Shown: positions 1 through 13,380, numbered from the stretch's first letter. The stretch is 64,000 bases of DNA from Pristionchus mayeri (GCA_036245805.1 BTRK01000002.1:1116001-1180000); one strand, 5' to 3'. Notes: generated from the letters alone by a model not told the origin. Numbers and translations: made by a program.

Positions 1-1107
1 ACCGCAAATCGACGACGGACGAGGAAACGGATGATAGGGTGAGGACGATCTTTGATCTTTGTCTAATTTCAAAATGTATATTTTTATCAAAATAATTATT
101 TATAACTCGCCAAGCTCATTACAGAAATCGAGGGAGCCCACCGAGAACGAGACCGAGAAGGTTTGTGCAAATTGGATGTTCAAAAAAAAATGAAACAAAA
201 ATAATAAAAAAATGAATAAAAGGACCTCCAGTCTGCTTTGATTCGAAATTTCCAACAGTGAAGCCAGCTTGTGCCATCATTTAAAAAAATGCGCGAAAAA
301 AATTATCGATCGTTATGAATTTATAAATTCAGCAAAACAACGTTTCGCGCGAGCCGGTTGCCGAAGGTCCGATGAAGAAGTACGAACCGGATAATGTTCG
401 TTGTTGTCAAAATTAATTTTAATTACAATAAAAATAAGAAAATTCCAGACCCCATACGAATCGCTGCTCAACTTCGCCGGTGTTGGAGATACTCCTCCGA
501 AGGTTTATTTTAGATTATTTACATTTTCTAAAATTTTATTTTGAAGAAATCCAACCGAGATTCCCCGAAAGCTGAATCGAAGAGGAAAAAGAAGAAGGTG
601 CGTTTTGTTTGGAATTTCGAAATTTTGAAATCATGAAAAATGCGTTAATTTCAGACCAAAACCAAAACAACAGAGACTTCAGCCCGCGACAAGACCAACA
701 CCAATAAGGTAAATCTTATTTGTTTTTCTTATGATATTTAAAAATACATTTTTTTAAATATTTTTATTTTAGGGGAACTCGCAAGAAGACAAGCCATCGA
801 TCGAGCGGATGAGAGAGATGACCTCGAAAGAGGACACCAACAAGTGAGTTTGTCATCATATAAGTTGAAATATTTCCAAGTATTTTCTGTTCATCATGGT
901 GAATAATCAGTGGGGTTGGTTATTCGACGTCGCGTTTCGACTTTACATCGCCTCACGCTCGCCTAATTTTAGGAAACGATGCGACGTTGCATATTCCACA
1001 TGCATTCCCCCTTTTCGTTCCTAAAGTAATATTAATTACTCTAATTGTTCAGGGAGAAGGACGATCGGACGCAGTCGGGCACGTCGAGAAAAGACAAGAA
1101 CAAGTAG
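1..1107 (+). CDS. C-terminal exons of a Lys/Glu/Ser/Thr-rich protein (5' end outside window)
   Basis: Eight phase-consistent exons: 1-38, 125-160, 333-395, 449-502, 547-597, 655-708, 773-843 and 1053-1107, ending in TAG. The tail is hydrophilic and low in complexity, rich in K, E, D, S and T, with a short less charged stretch (YESLLNFAGVGDTPPK) in exon 4 and a basic run (KRKKKK) in exon 5 that could act as a nuclear localisation signal. I recognise no domain. Disordered charged tails like this occur on nematode kinases, phosphatases and nuclear proteins, so the part visible here does not identify the gene. Introns are 45-290 bp with GT donors and AG acceptors. The exon at 333-395 is the least certain. 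Confidence 0.6.
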
Positions 1108-2019
1108 AAATACCCTCACTCCATCCTCCCTCCTACTCGAGATGGGAAACGAACTCGCGCTCAAACAGAAATAAACACAAATATGCTCTCTCGTTGTCAA
1201 AATACTTATTCTTATTCTTTATTGACCAGAACTTACATGGGACGAGAGTGACGTTACGAGGATTAGGTGGCATTTTGGTTCGGGCGAGCTTGTGGGATGG
1301 GGGATGTGTACTGTAATAATGCATGGGAAATGAACGAGCAATCGCACATAACAATTTATTTTCCAAATCGTGCATTTCATTGTACATTCAGCACATATTC
1401 GTGGTAAAGCGTGTTTGTTAGCCTCAAAAATATTTTGGGTAATTATAGACCTTCCCCAAATATTACACGTATTTTTTATTGCGAAGATTTGGGATCATAG
1501 GTAAACGGAGTTAAAGTGAGTTAGCGATACAATTAGAATGTAAGAAAAAAATGCATATTTTGCATTTGGGAATCATCATTAGTCACTAGTTTTCTAATTT
1601 CTGGTTGGAGTCACTAGTTCTAATTAAGCTATTTATTTATGAAAAAATACTTACAATATCGAAGACAAAAAATTGCACGAGGATATGCATATCTTAGGCG
1701 TTGGAGTAACGAACTGAGTATAGATGAACAACAAAATAATATGTGTAATTCTGGTATTACCAAAATTATTCGAAATGTATATGGGTGATTTAATGATGAG
1801 AAAAGGACGAGCAGGAACACATATTAATGAATACAACATAATTGTTGTTTTTCCAAAAATAAAATCGATAACTGAAGAGGAGTGGAGTAGGGAATGGAAA
1901 AGATCACTTTTGAGTAGAATTCGAAAAGTAACAAAGCTATTATATATACCGAAAATCATACTTGGCTATCTTCATTCGTCTCATTGTTTGTTCACTTTGT
2001 TACTTTCCAAGCTCTGCTT
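1108..2019. other. Intergenic; one dispersed-repeat fragment
   Basis: No convincing gene. A stretch around 1195-1320 (a TTATTCTTATTC run, then GGTTCGGGCGAGCTTGTGGG) resembles the last intron of the first G-alpha gene (about 27660-27800), suggesting an old dispersed repeat. Open frames here lack splice-consistent extension. Confidence 0.5.
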
Positions 2020-5000
2020 TTACAGCATTTCTTGCAAGACGGACATTTCTTCTAGAGCGGATCTGACGACCATTTGAATATAGTAGCATACGAACATCAG
2101 GTTTCCAACAAAGAGAACTGAGGAAACGTAGATCATGATGTCGTTAAAGACGTTGTAAGGATCATACGGAGGATAGGAAGGAATGTTGAACGGTGTAGAC
2201 TCCTGAATTGAGGGAGCGTTATGGTATATCGCTGAATTGCACATCAATTGTTCTATGAAGTGTTCGCCGTAAAGTTAAGTGGAAAGAATGAGGAAAATCG
2301 TGATATCGAACACGATGAAAGTAATTTCCCAAAAAAACTGTACAAGTGCTGTGAATGTTACCTGATTAGTAGCGGAGAGCTCCATGGTGTCCATGTGCTC
2401 AGTTTCATTCGTGATCGAAGCGTACAATCGAGAACCCCACTGCAAATATAACAACGACCATTTGCATAATCTGTCATGAATCCGCCAGAGATCTTTCTCA
2501 AAAGGGCTGGTGAGAGCTTCGTGAGAGTTCCATGGGAGAACACGGAGCTTATGTTCCAGCCAATATAAACTAACCCGTGTAAAGCTGTCGTAGTAGTACA
2601 TGCTATTGAGAGCAGTGATAACGCGATTCATTCGGTTGTAGGTTTTCTCGGGCTGAAAATTATTAATTAATTAGTCAAATCGAAGAGCTGGAAGTTTTTA
2701 TAAGCGTACTGCTCACATTATTGTTCAAATGTCTTCTGAGTGATGAGAATGTGCGAGCGAATGCCGCCGTCTTCATTCTCTTTCTTTTCATGTCAAAACT
2801 CTGAAAGAGTAAGGAGCAATCACTCATATTTTAAACTGTAAATGAAGACATTCATTAGGAATAAAGTCGCAAAGAGTGATTTTCGTCATGCTGTGAGCTC
2901 CTACCGGTGAACACATTCATATTCATTTTGATACATTGTGAACTAACTATTAAAAGTCTGCCGCAAAGCAGCGTCCTAAAGATAGACAAACACTATTAGT
3001 TTTTTTTATGAAAAAAAGGCCAAAATCTGACTAGTGCTTGGAAGTAGAGATCGGATCCGTCATTTCTGAACACAATCATTCCTCCCTCTGTTGCCCCGTG
3101 CTCTGCATACAACATGCCGAGCATCACATACGCACTGAAACGTTTTGTTGTCGTTTTTGTTATTGTTATTGCTTATTAGCCTAGCAAAAGCATTCCCATG
3201 ACCCGTAGAAAAATAGTCTCACTAGATCGAATTGCATCGGTGAATCTCGCGAATTGCTACTTGGGAGATGGGATATTTGATATGGCGAATCGTGTTGCCT
3301 GGAATGATTAATATCACCCGAGAATACTTCACGATTCAGTTAATTCTTCATGTAAAAAATGGAGGGTCGCTGTCATATTTTTGAGATGTTAAAAACCAAA
3401 GAAAATATCATAACCGTGATTATTAAGATCAGATCATATTAGAACTGATCATTTTAGAACATCCAAATTCATCAATAAGTTCAAACAAGTTCTAAAATAC
3501 ACATTTCAAAATTTATGAAAAACTCACTATTATGTTTATACCACTGTCGTGTTTCCAGACTCATGCAATCACAGAGCATGTACTGTGCTGGCTGGGAGAA
3601 GAGGAGATCCCAGCTAGGGCAAGGTGTAGAATCGAGGAAGGAGGCGATTTCTTCGGATGCACGAACTCAAGCAGAGATAATTCAATTTCAGATCATTTTT
3701 AGACTCATTTTCCAGTGTTTTTTAACTCATTTGTAAATTTATTGCAAGTGATCTTAGAGATATTCCGGAAATTTCCAAAAAAATCTTATCTATGTGCAAA
3801 ACCAATAGAATATTGAAAATTACCTTTGACGTCCGCATTCGTCAGCCTTGCAATTGCGGCAAGGTATTCGGTAACTGCGTTCGCAGTGGCATCTGAATTT
3901 CCATAATATATTTTTAAAAATTTCGATCATCTGTAAAAGCAAAAGACTACTAATTTGAAAACGAATTACTGTTGTCGAGCATCGTGGAATTATCGATGCT
4001 CTCCTGGTGGAATCTCAGCGTTCTCTGATCAGATTCGTCTAAAATATTATTTAATGCTAATATTTCAATCAATCGTTTCCATACCACAAATTCCGCTCGC
4101 AAACAGAGCCGAGAATAAATAATCTTTGCAGTGCTTACTCTCTAAGCACGATGCTCACAGTAGGAACGTCCAGGCCCTAGATTGAACAACCAATCGCCGG
4201 GGAAAACAGATGGATTCGTCTGAAAAAAATCCAATTAAGCTTTCTCGCCCAAGCATTTTAAATTTGCAGTGATATGCGTCGTGTTTAAAGGAGGAGTTAA
4301 CTCAAAATTCACTTTTTGAAGCTATAATATGCTTGGCATAGATCTCCACAACGATAAGAAGCTCCGAAATTTTCACACTGATATCTCCATTCCGAACATA
4401 GTTATAGCTTGTTGGCTGGGAGCCATATCAGGGAAAGCTCAGGGAAGGGGGCGAGACAGCACGCGACTTGAAGAGAGTGCGTCCCTAGGTGAAACATATT
4501 CCAAGCGGGCGCGCGTTTGCATTTACTCCTCCTTTAAAAAAACTTATAAAGTCGGATTTGGATCGTAGGATGAGATGAGAACCAAAAAATCACACCTATC
4601 CAGTGTTTTTACATTAGGTTCCCACAATGCCAAAATGTCTAAAATACTTGGTTCTCATCCGGCAAAGTGCCTGAAAAATTATACCTTGTTGAATTCGGAA
4701 TCCATCGCGGGAGTAGTCGATGGCGTCTCTCCCTCGTCGATGTCATCGTCCACATTACGAAGTTCTTCTTCGATTAGCGCGTGCTCTTGACGTTCCTGAG
4801 TATCCGTATTATATTTTTTTATTATTAAACTTAAATAACAAATCCCCAAGTGCAGAATGTGAGAATGTGGTGAGAAGGGGGGGCTAGATGAGATGAGGGG
4901 GATGAAGGGAGGGAAGGGGGGCAGAGGGGAGGGGGAGGAAAGGGGGACGAGGGAGTGAGAGATGGGCACATTCGTCGATCCGTACCTTTACTATCTGAAT

Positions 5001-5072
5001 CAAAATGATGACGCCGATGCTGGCTGAGAGGAGATAGAGGAGTAGGACCGCACAAGGAATGAGTCTTCGCAT
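2020..5072 (-). CDS. Predicted 423-aa protein with N- and C-terminal membrane segments
   Basis: Eleven minus-strand exons keep one frame: 5072-4986, 4795-4685, 4219-4159, 4038-3970, 3892-3824, 3665-3528, 3298-3223, 3134-3032, 2800-2717, 2652-2362 and 2202-2020; the sum is 1272 bp, stop included. Residues about 6-28 are hydrophobic (LLLYLLSASIGVIILI), a signal peptide or signal anchor. An acidic region follows, then possible N-glycosylation sites (NSTM, NATA), then a mid-region with paired Cys and Trp. A second hydrophobic span lies near the C-terminus (IMIYVSSVLFVGNLMFVCYY). The likely topology is a large lumenal or extracellular domain held by one or two membrane spans. I do not recognise the family. 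A short exon-like segment around 2950-2980 does not fit the phase and was left out. The start is the first ATG before the hydrophobic segment. Confidence 0.65.
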
Positions 5073-6108
5073 CCTGACTGATCATCATCGACATCGACAT
5101 TTTATGGGGGTCGATATAGTCAATAAGTACAAAGTTAATACAAGTACAACTAAAATAAAGGCGCTGTACGAAAGATTGAGGAAGGTATGAATAAAAGTAA
5201 GGTCAGATTTCATTATAAGTTACATTGACTGAATGGATAGGGCCTATGTAACAAAGCCTATGTGAATGGAAAAGCAAAGAGGAAGAGAGAATGGTGAAGA
5301 GGCAATGTTTAAATTGAAAACATTTACAACTGACTATGAGGGCAAAGGCCGAGAATGCTCCGCCCAATTCGAGAGGCGGGCCGGAGTATCGAAAATATAG
5401 AGTGACAGGGAGGAAGAGAGAGAGAGATTCGAGATCAGTGAAATTATGAGAGAAAGAGAGTCCTAATTGACTACCGTGCGAATCGTGAGAGGAGAAGAGG
5501 AATGGTGAACATTCTTGCAATCACTAGGGCTATTATGAAATTCTACTTCGACAATTAATATAAGATATGTTGAGGCCACAACACGGTGATTTCGCAACAT
5601 CGGTTTACAGGTTTCCAATTTGTGAGGCAGCTCATGATACGTGTGGGATGTTTGACCTGTTTCTATATAGTGGGTGGATCTGATATGAACTGAACGAGCT
5701 CACGACCATAGATAATTTCAGCTATTTATTCCTCCACTATAATGGACCCAACATCTCCCTTCCTCTTTCTCTATCTGGCGCTCTCTTTATTCTCACGCTA
5801 ATCAAGAACCGTGCACTGGTTATGGTGGCCCAACATCTTACTCTCTATTTCCTTACCTCAGCTGCTTATTTTCAGCAGTAGATTACCAGTTGATTTTCTC
5901 TCACATCCCCGGCTCATTTCCATTCAAACTAAAATCAGTGACCCTGCCTTTGATCTGACAAAGACCTCTTCATCGTCAACCAAAATCGGAATGGTGTTCC
6001 TTATCACGAGTACTCATTTCACAGCTTTGTATCACAAGACTTGCTTAGTCGCCGATTTGATGTAATCGGAGAGTATGTATTTTCGGTGCCTTGATATCTT
6101 CATGTCTA
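5073..6108. other. Intergenic
   Basis: Upstream region of the minus-strand gene. It holds G-rich and purine-rich runs and short unsupported frames. No RNA gene or element was recognised. Confidence 0.4.
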
Positions 6109-7455
6109 CAGTATCGCCGGAAAGTATTCGGCAACTTATTATTTCTTCTGTAGTTTTTGAACCAGGCTAGCTGTTGAAATAAAAATTTAACTTGAGGTAG
6201 CAAATTCAATGGGCATTACGGTGCACTTATTGCGAACTTATGCAAATTTCTAGTTGTTGCGTAGTGATGACGAAATCGCAGTCCACTTATTCGAAAAATT
6301 ATATTTCTCTGGAGAAATTTTCTATCGCTGCCTAACTTTCTGAGTGTTGAGAACCATAAATGGAGTACCCAGAAAACAAAATTCAAAGTTGCTGCGAAAT
6401 CGCATATGTTTGCTGCACTGGCTGAAAATTTGAGGCCGCAAACTCATAACTTCGCTCCTAGACAAGCTAGAGAATCATGCTAGGCCGCAAAATGATCCTT
6501 ATCATGTCCCTAAATGATCCTGAAAGTTTGATGCCGATCGATCTTCGTTTGCCCTCAGGGCACTAAAAAGTCACCTTTTCGGGTGACTCAAGTTTGGGGG
6601 TGTACAATTCCAAGGGTGAATTTGCATAAAATGTGGTTCCTAGGCAGGAAGGTGCAAAAACCACCAAAAATTCGATTCCCAACTTTTGGTGGAGCTGGCT
6701 TCACTTTCCGGGCCGTAGCGAACGATTTACGGACGCGCGCTCATTTCGGAACGCACCCTCTCTCTTCGCGCTGCTCTCTCACCACTCTCTCGCCCTGTAG
6801 AGAAAACGCGCGCGCTCGAGAGGGGTGCGCGTCCGTAAATCGTTCGCTACGGCCCGGAAAGTGAAGCCAGATCTACCAAAAGTTGGGAATCGAATCTTTG
6901 GTTGTTTTTGCACCTTCCTGCCAAGGAACCACATTTTATGCAAATTCACCCTTGGAATTGTACACCCCCAAACTTGAGTCATCCGAAAAAGTGACTTTTT
7001 AGTGCCCTGAGGGCAAACGAAGATCAATCGGCACCAACCTTTCAGGATCATTTAGGGACATGATAAGGATCATTTTGCGGCCTAGCACGATTCTCTAGCT
7101 GGTCTAGGAGCGAAGTTATGAGTTTGCGGCAGCAAATTTGCAGCAAGTGCAGCAAACATATGCGATTTCGCAGCGTCTTGAAATTTGTTTTCTGGGTACT
7201 CCATGGATGGTTCTCAACACTCAGAAAGTTAGGCAGCGATAGAAAATTTCTCCAGAGAAATATAATTTTTCGAAAAAGTGGACTGCGATTGCGTCATAAC
7301 TACGCAACAACTAGAAATTTGCATAAGTTCGCAATAAGAACACCGTAATCCCCATTGAATTTGCTACATCCAGTTAAAGTTTCAGATCAATAACTAGCCT
7401 GGTTAAAAAACTACAGAAGAAATAAAATGTGGCCGAATACTTTCCGGCGATACTG
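6109..7455. mobile_element. 1.35-kb foldback Tc1/mariner-type element, TA duplication
   Basis: The element begins CAGTATCGCCGGAAAG after TA (6107-6108) and ends in the inverse complement before TA (7456-7457). Almost the whole length is one imperfect palindrome centred near 6780: the left arm reads back through the right arm, including the blocks around 6600-6660 and 6890-6960. There is no transposase frame; the similar open frames in the two arms are a by-product of the symmetry. It is probably a non-autonomous element mobilised by a Tc1-like transposase, judging by the TA target and the CAGT terminus. Confidence 0.85.
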
Positions 7456-7560
7456 TACGTCAATTGATTAAACTGTCTCAAAGAGCTTGACGTATATTGC
7501 CGCAATAGCCTCCTTTTAGACGAAGTAATCATCGCATCCCCTATGACGAAGGATAGACGG

Positions 7561-7962
<402 letters not shown>

Positions 7963-9607
7963 CGTGCCTCTCCGTACCAAGCAGTTCCCACCGTATTCCC
8001 GTCGAGTCTCTCTCTCTCCCTTCCGAATTGTCTCCACTGCGTATCACGCTCTCCTCTCCGGAAAGGACTAGAGGGTGAGGAGTGCGTCGACATTCCTTCG
8101 AGTAGGGTCATGACAGGGAAGGGGTTAGAGTGTCCGCTTTGTTTGTAGGTTTTCGCAGAATGCCTTTCGATTAATATCAGCGGAGTACATTGGTTGAATC
8201 AACACAGGAGTGGAGTCGAGATGTAATTATCAGAAGAAGAGCATAATTATCAGAAGATGAGATTCTCGAAATTTGAAGTCTCGGCAATTGATTAGCGTGC
8301 GAATCAAAAAGTATTGATGTGGGGAAGAAAGAGGAAAGGGGAGAATGAGGGACCTAATGTGTTGATTTCCATTCGAATGTTGTTCCCAATCAAGAGTGTT
8401 CACTTCTGAGATCTGCGATACAAGCGTTGCTTAGTCCCCACATTAGATTTAATAAGAAAGCGTATATTTTTGGACAAACTGAGTCGAAGACATAAACGTC
8501 CATCGCCTCAATTTTAATCCTCTTCACCGAAACGAAGGGGAAGGTGGGAATGATTATGACGAGAATGAGAGACGCGGCGTGTCGGCCCGTGACGGCTCCT
8601 TCCCACCGTACTCCTTTCGAATTCTACCCCTGCACATCCATCGATAAAAAAATCTGGAAGTAAATATAATGTCTCAAGCCGTTTCAGACTCCTTCTCCAT
8701 TCAAACGCATCAGAGAAAGAGCGGGAAAAACGGGGTGTACATTGCATGACGTCGAAAGATGCATGGCAAAGGCAAAAGTAAAGGTACATCCCGTCTTCGA
8801 GACTGGGCTCACGAGAGAACACTGCAAGGCCAGTGTCAATTTGAGCGGATTCAGTCTGAAGTGCCCACACTTCCCCAGACCTATTTAGATGCGTGATCTA
8901 GTCACGATTACCAATTCCTCGTCCCCAATGGGTAGGCGCCACGGCGTATAGCAGCAGGTAATTATTATAAATCTGCTCGCTAATAGACAGTTGATGTTAC
9001 CGATAATATGAACTTCACTTGCCTTGATATTACTACTTGTTTTCACTGCGATTTCGAGGCAGTGCATACGTCAATTCCGGTCTGACTCATTCCTCAGTCG
9101 TCGGCAAAACATGTTTTCCGAATGAAAGATTGTTTCCACCGTCTATGTACCTCTAGGGCAGCACCACTCACTGGGAATCTTCCACTCGCATCTCAACTCC
9201 CGCTGTATCTCGTCCTATGATGACTCATAGAACTCATGCGAACTCTTGCCTACCATATATGATTGACAACTTCGCTCTCGAATTCGCTGCCCTGATCATG
9301 TCCCCGTTAAGCGTTACTGACTGTAGCAGCGCCTTGCACGTTTCGCATTTGCCTATCTTTATGGCACAAGGTCGGATGATCACCGCCGGATGATAAAGTA
9401 CTGGATGATAACCAAAAATGGGCCCTTCTGTAAAACTGTCACAGTAGGATCCCACAGCGTCAGCAATGATTCTGGGAAAGTTCTATAGAAGGGTTCATTT
9501 TTGGTTTTAGGTTATCATCCGACCTAGTGCCGTCTTTATGCATGCATGTTTTCTCTCTTGATCACTTTGTTTCTCAGATTTTACATTCGCATTATCTTCA
9601 CTTCGTA
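7963..9607. other. Intergenic with old dispersed repeats
   Basis: About 8320-8640 is recognisably related to 28990-29350, sharing blocks around CCTAATGTGTTGA, GGACAAACTG and GTCCATCG. Around 9369-9528 there are inverted copies of a GGTCGGATGATAACC motif, ending ATCATCCGACCTAGTGC, like the short palindromic elements at 22037, 29985 and 31914. No gene seen. Confidence 0.5.
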
Positions 9608-9710
9608 ATGAGAGTGCTTGCCCTGCTCCTCACGGCAATACTCTTGCTTCAGTCCTTCGAAGGGCTTGTTCAGCCATCACATGGGTTCGCGAAACTACTC
9701 TATCTACAAC
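9608..9710 (+). CDS. Signal-peptide exon of a small secreted protein, broken by the giant transposon
   Basis: An ATG at 9608 opens a textbook secretory signal (MRVLALLLTAILLLQS) that runs to the transposon target site at 9711-9712. The matching downstream part of the locus appears to be the exons at 21188-21280 and 21328-21376, beyond the right end of the transposon. No strong 5' splice donor lies between the signal peptide and the insertion, so the element may interrupt the exon itself rather than an intron. Without the insertion the frame still meets a stop soon after, which leaves the original exon end unclear. Confidence 0.45.
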
Positions 9711-10072
9711 TATCGTACCTTTCATTTTCAACGGTACAACGAACGAAATGAAAATGTTTGAAATGATCAAAATTTTCAAAACTCGTTCAAGCTTTCTAGC
9801 CATTTTGGCGGATAATCCTTTTAGTGCTGTGTTCGCAAATATTGATTACATAAACGGGACTGATAATTTGCCAAAATATTCAGTTATTAAATTTTAAAAA
9901 GCTAAAAATTGCCTTTTCGGCACTACTGCATTTAGTGAAAAAGGGGCGTGGCATACCGCGAGCGCGCTTTGAGCGTGCGGTCGCTCTTCCACTGCGCTTC
10001 CACGTTTTCGAGCTCGTTTCTGTTGTTTCCATGCACTATCTTTGATAAATTGTTGCTTCAGGGTACTACAAC

Positions 10073-10897
10073 ATGACTGGAGGGATGGGAGGAAGGCGCC
10101 CCGGGCGGCGCCACCGATTTGGAGGGAAAAGGCGGTGAGTCAGCTCATTTTCTCGCTCATCTTTGCTCCTTGTTCACCCTTTATCTCTGTTTATTTGCCA
10201 ACCAGCGTAAAATGAGTTGCATTATCGAATTTTGAAGTCTCATGCACTAGAACGATAATTTCGGAGACGCGCGCGTAGAAAGAGGACCGAAAATATGAGT
10301 TATATTCCTTTATCCTTACCTTCTACTTAGCAGTATCAGTTTGGTACATGAAACACGTGAATCAGACCTCCTTTTATGCTAACTTGGGTGATTAGATAGA
10401 GTTTTCTGCTCACGAAGTGCTTCGAACGCGATATTTCGTCGAATATCCTTACAAATATCAAAATATTTACTGGCCGCTGCTTTCTCTCTGTCCATGTTCA
10501 CTGATTCGGGATGAAAGTTGAATCCTGATTAGTACAATACGTGATTATTGTAATGATTGATTGTACAATGGTTTTTAAAATTCGACAATTGAATTTATCG
10601 CTCATTCCATTTCTACTTCAGTTGCCCTCGTCGACTGGCGGGGGCGCGCCACCGTCGTCGCCACATCAGGAAAGCGTTTTGCTCCATTTTATATGTTTAT
10701 ATGCATAATTACACTTGATTAGCTCTGATAAGATGATATTGCTGTTACAGCACCCTAACTAGTGTAGCTTCTAAGATTAGGGCGCTATTTAATGTTTAAA
10801 AGTTAAAGAACCTGGTACTTTGTTAGCGCTTTCCAGTTCCCTGGTGCTGCTCTCTTCGATGTCGCCCTCTCTGGTTGAGACGAGGAAGAGGGATTAG
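10073..10897 (+). CDS. Arg/Gly-rich small spliced gene in left terminus
   Basis: Exons 10073-10134, 10622-10675 and 10837-10897 join in phase, with GT/AG sites, to encode about 58 residues. It begins MTGGMGGRRPGRRHRF and continues through a second Arg-rich block (ARHRRRHIRK). A good acceptor (TTGCTTCAG) lies 11 bp before the ATG, so the transcript could be trans-spliced or have a 5' exon. Arg-rich segments also appear after acceptors at 11203 and before a donor near 11555, so the true 3' exons may differ. A strongly basic peptide would be expected to bind nucleic acid, but I know no homolog. The same gene is present inverted in the right arm. Confidence 0.35.
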
Positions 10898-11861
10898 CAG
10901 TGAGTGATTTGTATCAGCGATGTAATTACTAATTTACTTTCTATTGCGTGTATTTGATGGAGACTATCTGCTTACAATGTGATCTTTTGCGTTCTGCGTG
11001 AATCAAAGTTGTCAGCATTGGGTTTACGATAAGTGTGAAGGTAGAGAAAGGCACTTGGATCCACTTCGTTAACTAAACCTTAATCATTACGTTTGATGTT
11101 TCACTGATCTGTTAAAATATTAGGAGAATTTCTAGTGTAAGTGATACACGCATATTCTCTGTTTCATCGCCACATTAATTGTAAAGCGTGTTCCTCTTTC
11201 AGTATCGTCGACTCTCTTGGCCCTCCACTGGAGACTCTTCTCCTGGTGGAGGGCGGCATCGGCAGCCCATCAGAGAAGTTTTTGCTCCTCCTTATTTATT
11301 TTAAAATTATATTTTGTGGAGTCAAAATAGGATCTTTCTATAAATATGATGCAGAAACAATACTGTTTATGTTTTTGGCCATAAAATGGTTAGATGCTAC
11401 AGATATTTGACTTTTTGATAAAAAACTGTAAATATTCCTTGGAAACAGTAGGAGTAAATAACGTATGGAATGTGGTACTTTGTGCGCCCTTATAGGGCCT
11501 CACCCCTGCTCTTTCGCGATGAGGACGACTGCAAGCAGACGACGTAGATCGCAGGTAAAATTTTATCATTATTTAACAAATCAACAATAACCCGTAGGTA
11601 AATATTAGCTACAGTAACACTAGTCAATCGGAAATAATTAGAAAATATAGGCGGAACAGAGGAAACAATCTAGTGATACTTTTTTACGAACAAGGGGATA
11701 CTGTAACCATGTGTAGGAAGAGAACTGATCGAAGGGATACTGTAACTAGGAGATTCACTTATGCAGTGAGTGAAATACCTTCTGATTTTGACATAGGTTG
11801 ATTTAGCCAGGCTAAAACTTAAAATGTTTTAAAAGTAATAAAAGATTATGGATGAGGAAGG

Positions 11862-13380
11862 CGCACTCCATTCATTTTGCAGCTCGCTTTCAAAATATAT
11901 ATTTAACGGACCACAAAGTGATGGAATGCAGGTTAGGCACTGGAGGGGACTGAACACGCTCTCCTGCCCTTTCACCTGCGTTCCATCGTTCCAAGCAGTG
12001 CGGTCCGTTGCTCCATTTTGGAATATTTCTCGTTCTTTTTAATGATAACATTATAGCGTTTCGCAATATATGTACGCAAAAATTCAAATAGATGTCCACT
12101 CATTTCGACGCTCACTTTACAAAAAAAAAATTTAACGGACCGCAAAGAGATGGAATTAAGGTTAGACATAGGAGGGGACATGCTTGCCCACTGTCCTGTC
12201 ATTTCACCCACCATCGTAATAGCATTGCGAACCGTTACTCCAATTTTGAGAAAATCATCGCTCATTTTAATGATAGATTTGCAGAGTTTTGAAATATTTT
12301 TTTGCGAAACAGATAAATTACAATCCATTCATTTTGCAGCTCGCTTTCAAAATATTAGGTTGGTGCAAAAGTTTCTTTCTTTTTTCATGCACCAACATTC
12401 TGACCTACCCAGATAGCCGTAATGAGCCAATCAAATAATTGTTTTTTGCTGTTGATACGGACATGGGTACACACTATAGCAAATACTATATTGTGTTGAT
12501 TCGATCAATTAGAATAGAGCATTTTAGTTCGGAAGTAATCGGACCAGGTCGAGCAATCCGACTGTTCAATTGCTCTAGGCTCCGACGGGAATAGCGCAAA
12601 GGCTACATTTAGCACATTATTACAAAGTACTTTGACTGGGTATGGCATGCGACATAGCCCACCAAACCTGCCGTGAAAAACCTACTAGAAATGTTGGCCC
12701 AATTACATAACTACTGTCTTTGAAAATCATAGATCACAAATTGCTGAGCGCAACTTCCTTACACAGCATTGATGAATGCTCAATTTCGATGGGTTGTGAA
12801 GTACTCTCCCCTATATGCTAACAAATTTAGGAAAGGATAGGACTTCCCGTTAAAGAACTGCAGACTTCGAAATAATCGTGCTATGATTCATCCGCTGAAA
12901 TCAACACTTTTTGGATTCCCCTGTCTCCCACACACGTTCGAATCCAGATTTTTTGTGCTTAGTAGAACAAAGAACTCCTGTCCAAGTGTTCCTCAATTGG
13001 GTAGAATCAGAATCCCACAAGTATTCGATAACCTGAATTTATCCCAACATACTCAAAATAGATGTTTTCCCATGTTAATTTTCTGAGACGTATCAACTTC
13101 TCACGATGATGCGTAGATACAAATTAAATGTATGGTAGTAATCTACCACCATGGCCATAACACATGGTATTCAGAAAATCATGAGAGTATAGGCACGCAA
13201 ACAGAAATTTGAAAAAGAAAAAAGAAAGAAACTTATGCACCAACCTAATATATATTTAACGGACCACAGTGATGGAATGCAGGTTAGGCACTGGAGGGGA
13301 CTTAACACGCTCTCCTGCCCTTTCACCCGTATTCCATCGTTCCAAGCAGTGTCCGTTGCTCCCATTTTGAATATTTTTTT
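11862..13380. repeat. Diverged tandem units of a roughly 165-bp block inside the left arm
   Basis: A block starting near CATTCATTTTGCAGCTCGC and running through TTTAACGGACCAC and a GGTTAGGCACTGGAGGGGAC-like stretch to CCGTTGCTCC occurs at about 11862-12029. It recurs in diverged form at about 12100-12290 and again at 12325-13380, where it is split by the mariner-like insertion. The right arm has only one such unit (about 18665-18835), so the left arm expanded after or during formation of the termini. Confidence 0.65.
12355..13248. mobile_element. Non-autonomous or decayed mariner-like element nested in the giant element
   Basis: An 894-bp insertion with inverted ends TTAGGTTGGTGCAAAAGTTT (left) and the same with one mismatch on the right, flanked by TA (12353-12354 and 13249-13250). 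About 30 bp of the ends are paired. TTAGGTTGGTGCAAAAGT-type ends are characteristic of mariner families. No intact transposase frame is present; the interior has many stops on both strands. Its insertion into a left-arm repeat unit postdates the giant element. Confidence 0.8.

Noticed and set aside
2942..2982. Exon-like DAALRQTFN segment between exons 8 and 9 of the minus-strand gene
   Set aside because: Its only donor leaves a phase that gives stops in every following acceptor tried.
6583..7051. Two similar ORFs on opposite strands beginning MTQVWGC
   Set aside because: They are the two arms of the foldback element; the similarity is due to the inverted repeat, not to coding.
11141..11410. 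89-aa ORF duplicated at 19283-19552
   Set aside because: It lies in the transposon termini; its frame conflicts with the exon signals there and it contains no recognisable domain.
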